DNA from: DASSBR01 sp035701285
GTDB lineage: Bacteria > Pseudomonadota > Gammaproteobacteria > Natronospirales > DASSBR01
Length of the DNA stretch: 7,045 bases
NCBI GenBank assembly: GCA_035701285.1
Contig: DASSNT010000062.1
Coordinates: 1 to 7,045 of the forward strand
Direction of reading: 5' to 3'
Below are positions 5,812-7,045 of the stretch, one piece after another. The translations under genes were made by a program, and so were the position numbers. Below the pieces are notes generated by a model. The model saw nothing but the letters and a program-made list of their open reading frames with translations. It had not been told where the DNA came from and did no database searches. Positions within the stretch are counted from its first letter, which is position 1. Each line of letters starts with the position of its first letter.

Positions 5812-7045
5812 CTTCTTCTTCAACCCCATGCTCCCGCGTTGCGCGGAACTTGATGTCCGGCCACCGCTCCATCGTCAGCTGCAAATTCACCATGCTCGGC
5901 GCGACATACACCAGGAACCCGCCATGATCCCGCGCCAGATGCTGCTGATTCTTCCTCTCAAACTGATCCAGCTTCCGCGCGTCGTCGCAGTCTATCCACC
6001 GGCAGGTCGCCACCGGCACCGCCTCGAACTGCGCCTGCACGCCGTACTCTTCCTTCAACCGGTACGCCACCACGTCAAACTGCAGCACGCCCACCGCGCC
6101 GAGAATCAGATCGTTGTTGGCGAGCGGCCGAAACACCTGCGTCGCGCCCTCCTCGCACAACTGGTCGAGCCCCTTGTTGAGCGCCTTGCTCTTCAGCGGG
6201 TCTTTCAGCACCGCGCGGCGGAACAGCTCCGGCGCGAAGTTCGGGATACCGCTGAACTGCATCGCCTCGCCCTGCGTGAACGTGTCGCCGATGCCGATCG
6301 TGCCGTGGTTGTGTATGCCGATGATGTCGCCGGCCACGGCAGACTCCACATGCTCGCGCTCCGACGCCATGAACGTCAGCGCGTCGGGAATCTTCACGCC
6401 GCGGCCGAGGCGCACGTGATGCGCGCGCAGACCCGGCTCGTAGCGGCCCGAGCAGACGCGCAGAAATGCGATGCGGTCGCGGTGCGCCGGATCCATGTTG
6501 GCCTGCACCTTGAACACGAAGCCGCTGAACTTGTCTTCCGCCGGCTCAACCTCGCGCTCCACCGCGGCGCGCGGCAGCGGCGCGGGCGCCGTGTCGACAA
6601 ACGCGTCCAGCAGCTCGCGCACACCGAAGTTGTTGATCGCCGAACCGAAGAACACCGGCGTCAGCTCGCCCGCGAGATAGGCGTCCAGATCAAACTCGTG
6701 CGCCGCCCCGCGCACCAACTCGATTTCCTCGCGCAGATCGCCCGCCCGGTTGCCAAGCAATTCATCCGCCTCGGCGCTCGCCAGCCCCTGGATAATCCGC
6801 GTCTGGCCGAGACGCCCGCCCTTCTCCGGCGAATACACGTGAATCGTGTCGTTGGCGAGGTGGTAGATGCCGCGCAGATCGCGGCCCATGCCCAGCGGCC
6901 AGGTCACCGGCGCGGCGCGAATCCCGAGCACCTGCTCCACCTCGTCGAGCAGTTCCATCGGCTCGCGGCCTTCGCGGTCGAGCTTGTTGATAAACGTGAA
7001 GATCGGCGTGGTGCGCAGCCGGCACACCTCCATCAGCTTGATCGT
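5798..7045 (-). CDS. prfC: Peptide chain release factor 3 (RF3), N-terminal part cut by window edge
   Basis: A translational GTPase that removes RF1/RF2 from the ribosome after peptide release. 415 residues are visible. Compared with E. coli RF3 (529 residues), about 120 N-terminal residues are missing, including the P-loop, switch regions and DTPGH motif. The fragment opens TIKLMEVCRLR and shows the G4 motif NKLD (fragment residues 20-23), the G5 motif FFGSA (S135/A136), and RF3-typical stretches such as KVQANMDPAHRDRIAF, DALTFMA, HNHGTIGIGDTFTQGE, IPNFAPELFRR, LKDPLKSKALNKGL and NNDLILGAVGVLQFDVV. These separate it from EF-G and other relatives. After TREH, where E. coli RF3 ends, nine extra residues (GVEEEVASA) follow; the last of these and the TAG stop come from repeat array B. 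The frame is intact throughout. Confidence 0.97.
   Translation of the reverse strand, partial: TIKLMEVCRLRTTPIFTFINKLDREGREPMELLDEVEQVLGIRAAPVTWPLGMGRDLRGIYHLANDTIHVYSPEKGGRLGQTRIIQGLASAEADELLGNRAGDLREEIELVRGAAHEFDLDAYLAGELTPVFFGSAINNFGVRELLDAFVDTAPAPLPRAAVEREVEPAEDKFSGFVFKVQANMDPAHRDRIAFLRVCSGRYEPGLRAHHVRLGRGVKIPDALTFMASEREHVESAVAGDIIGIHNHGTIGIGDTFTQGEAMQFSGIPNFAPELFRRAVLKDPLKSKALNKGLDQLCEEGATQVFRPLANNDLILGAVGVLQFDVVAYRLKEEYGVQAQFEAVPVATCRWIDCDDARKLDQFERKNQQHLARDHGGFLVYVAPSMVNLQLTMERWPDIKFRATREHGVEEEVASA

Overview
The window is GC-rich and densely coding. Every gene I can support is on the minus strand, so transcription runs from high to low coordinates. The release factor 3 fragment resembles the proteobacterial form closely. 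Together with the high GC content and the signalling proteins, this suggests a beta- or gammaproteobacterium; I cannot place it further from sequence alone. No tRNA, rRNA, CRISPR array, transposase or phage gene is visible.

Layout from right to left, in the direction of transcription. (1) 7045-5798: the C-terminal three quarters of prfC (peptide chain release factor 3), cut by the right edge. (2) 5797-5694: a short gap holding two arrays of degenerate 7-base repeats in opposite orientations. One array runs into the end of prfC and includes its stop codon. (3) 5693-4428: a 12-helix major facilitator of the UMF1/Atg22-like type, with no Shine-Dalgarno sequence and a -10-like box immediately upstream. 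(4) 4427-4169: a 259-base leader region with two hairpin-forming dyads, a possible 43-codon ORF with a Shine-Dalgarno sequence, and a good sigma70-like promoter. (5) 4168-1994: a soluble sensor histidine kinase with HDOD, GAF, HisKA and HATPase domains. (6) 1997-1: a response regulator with receiver, PAS, GGDEF and EAL domains, overlapping the kinase gene by ATGA and cut by the left edge.

The clearest functional unit is the last pair. A cytoplasmic kinase with two putative input domains is translationally coupled to a receiver-controlled enzyme that can probably both make and degrade cyclic di-GMP. The kinase presumably phosphorylates Asp59 of the regulator. prfC and the transporter show no obvious functional link to this pair. 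The best leads for follow-up are the inverted heptamer arrays at the prfC stop codon, the possibly leaderless transporter mRNA, the leader ORF upstream of the kinase, and the HDOD-kinase/c-di-GMP pair itself.
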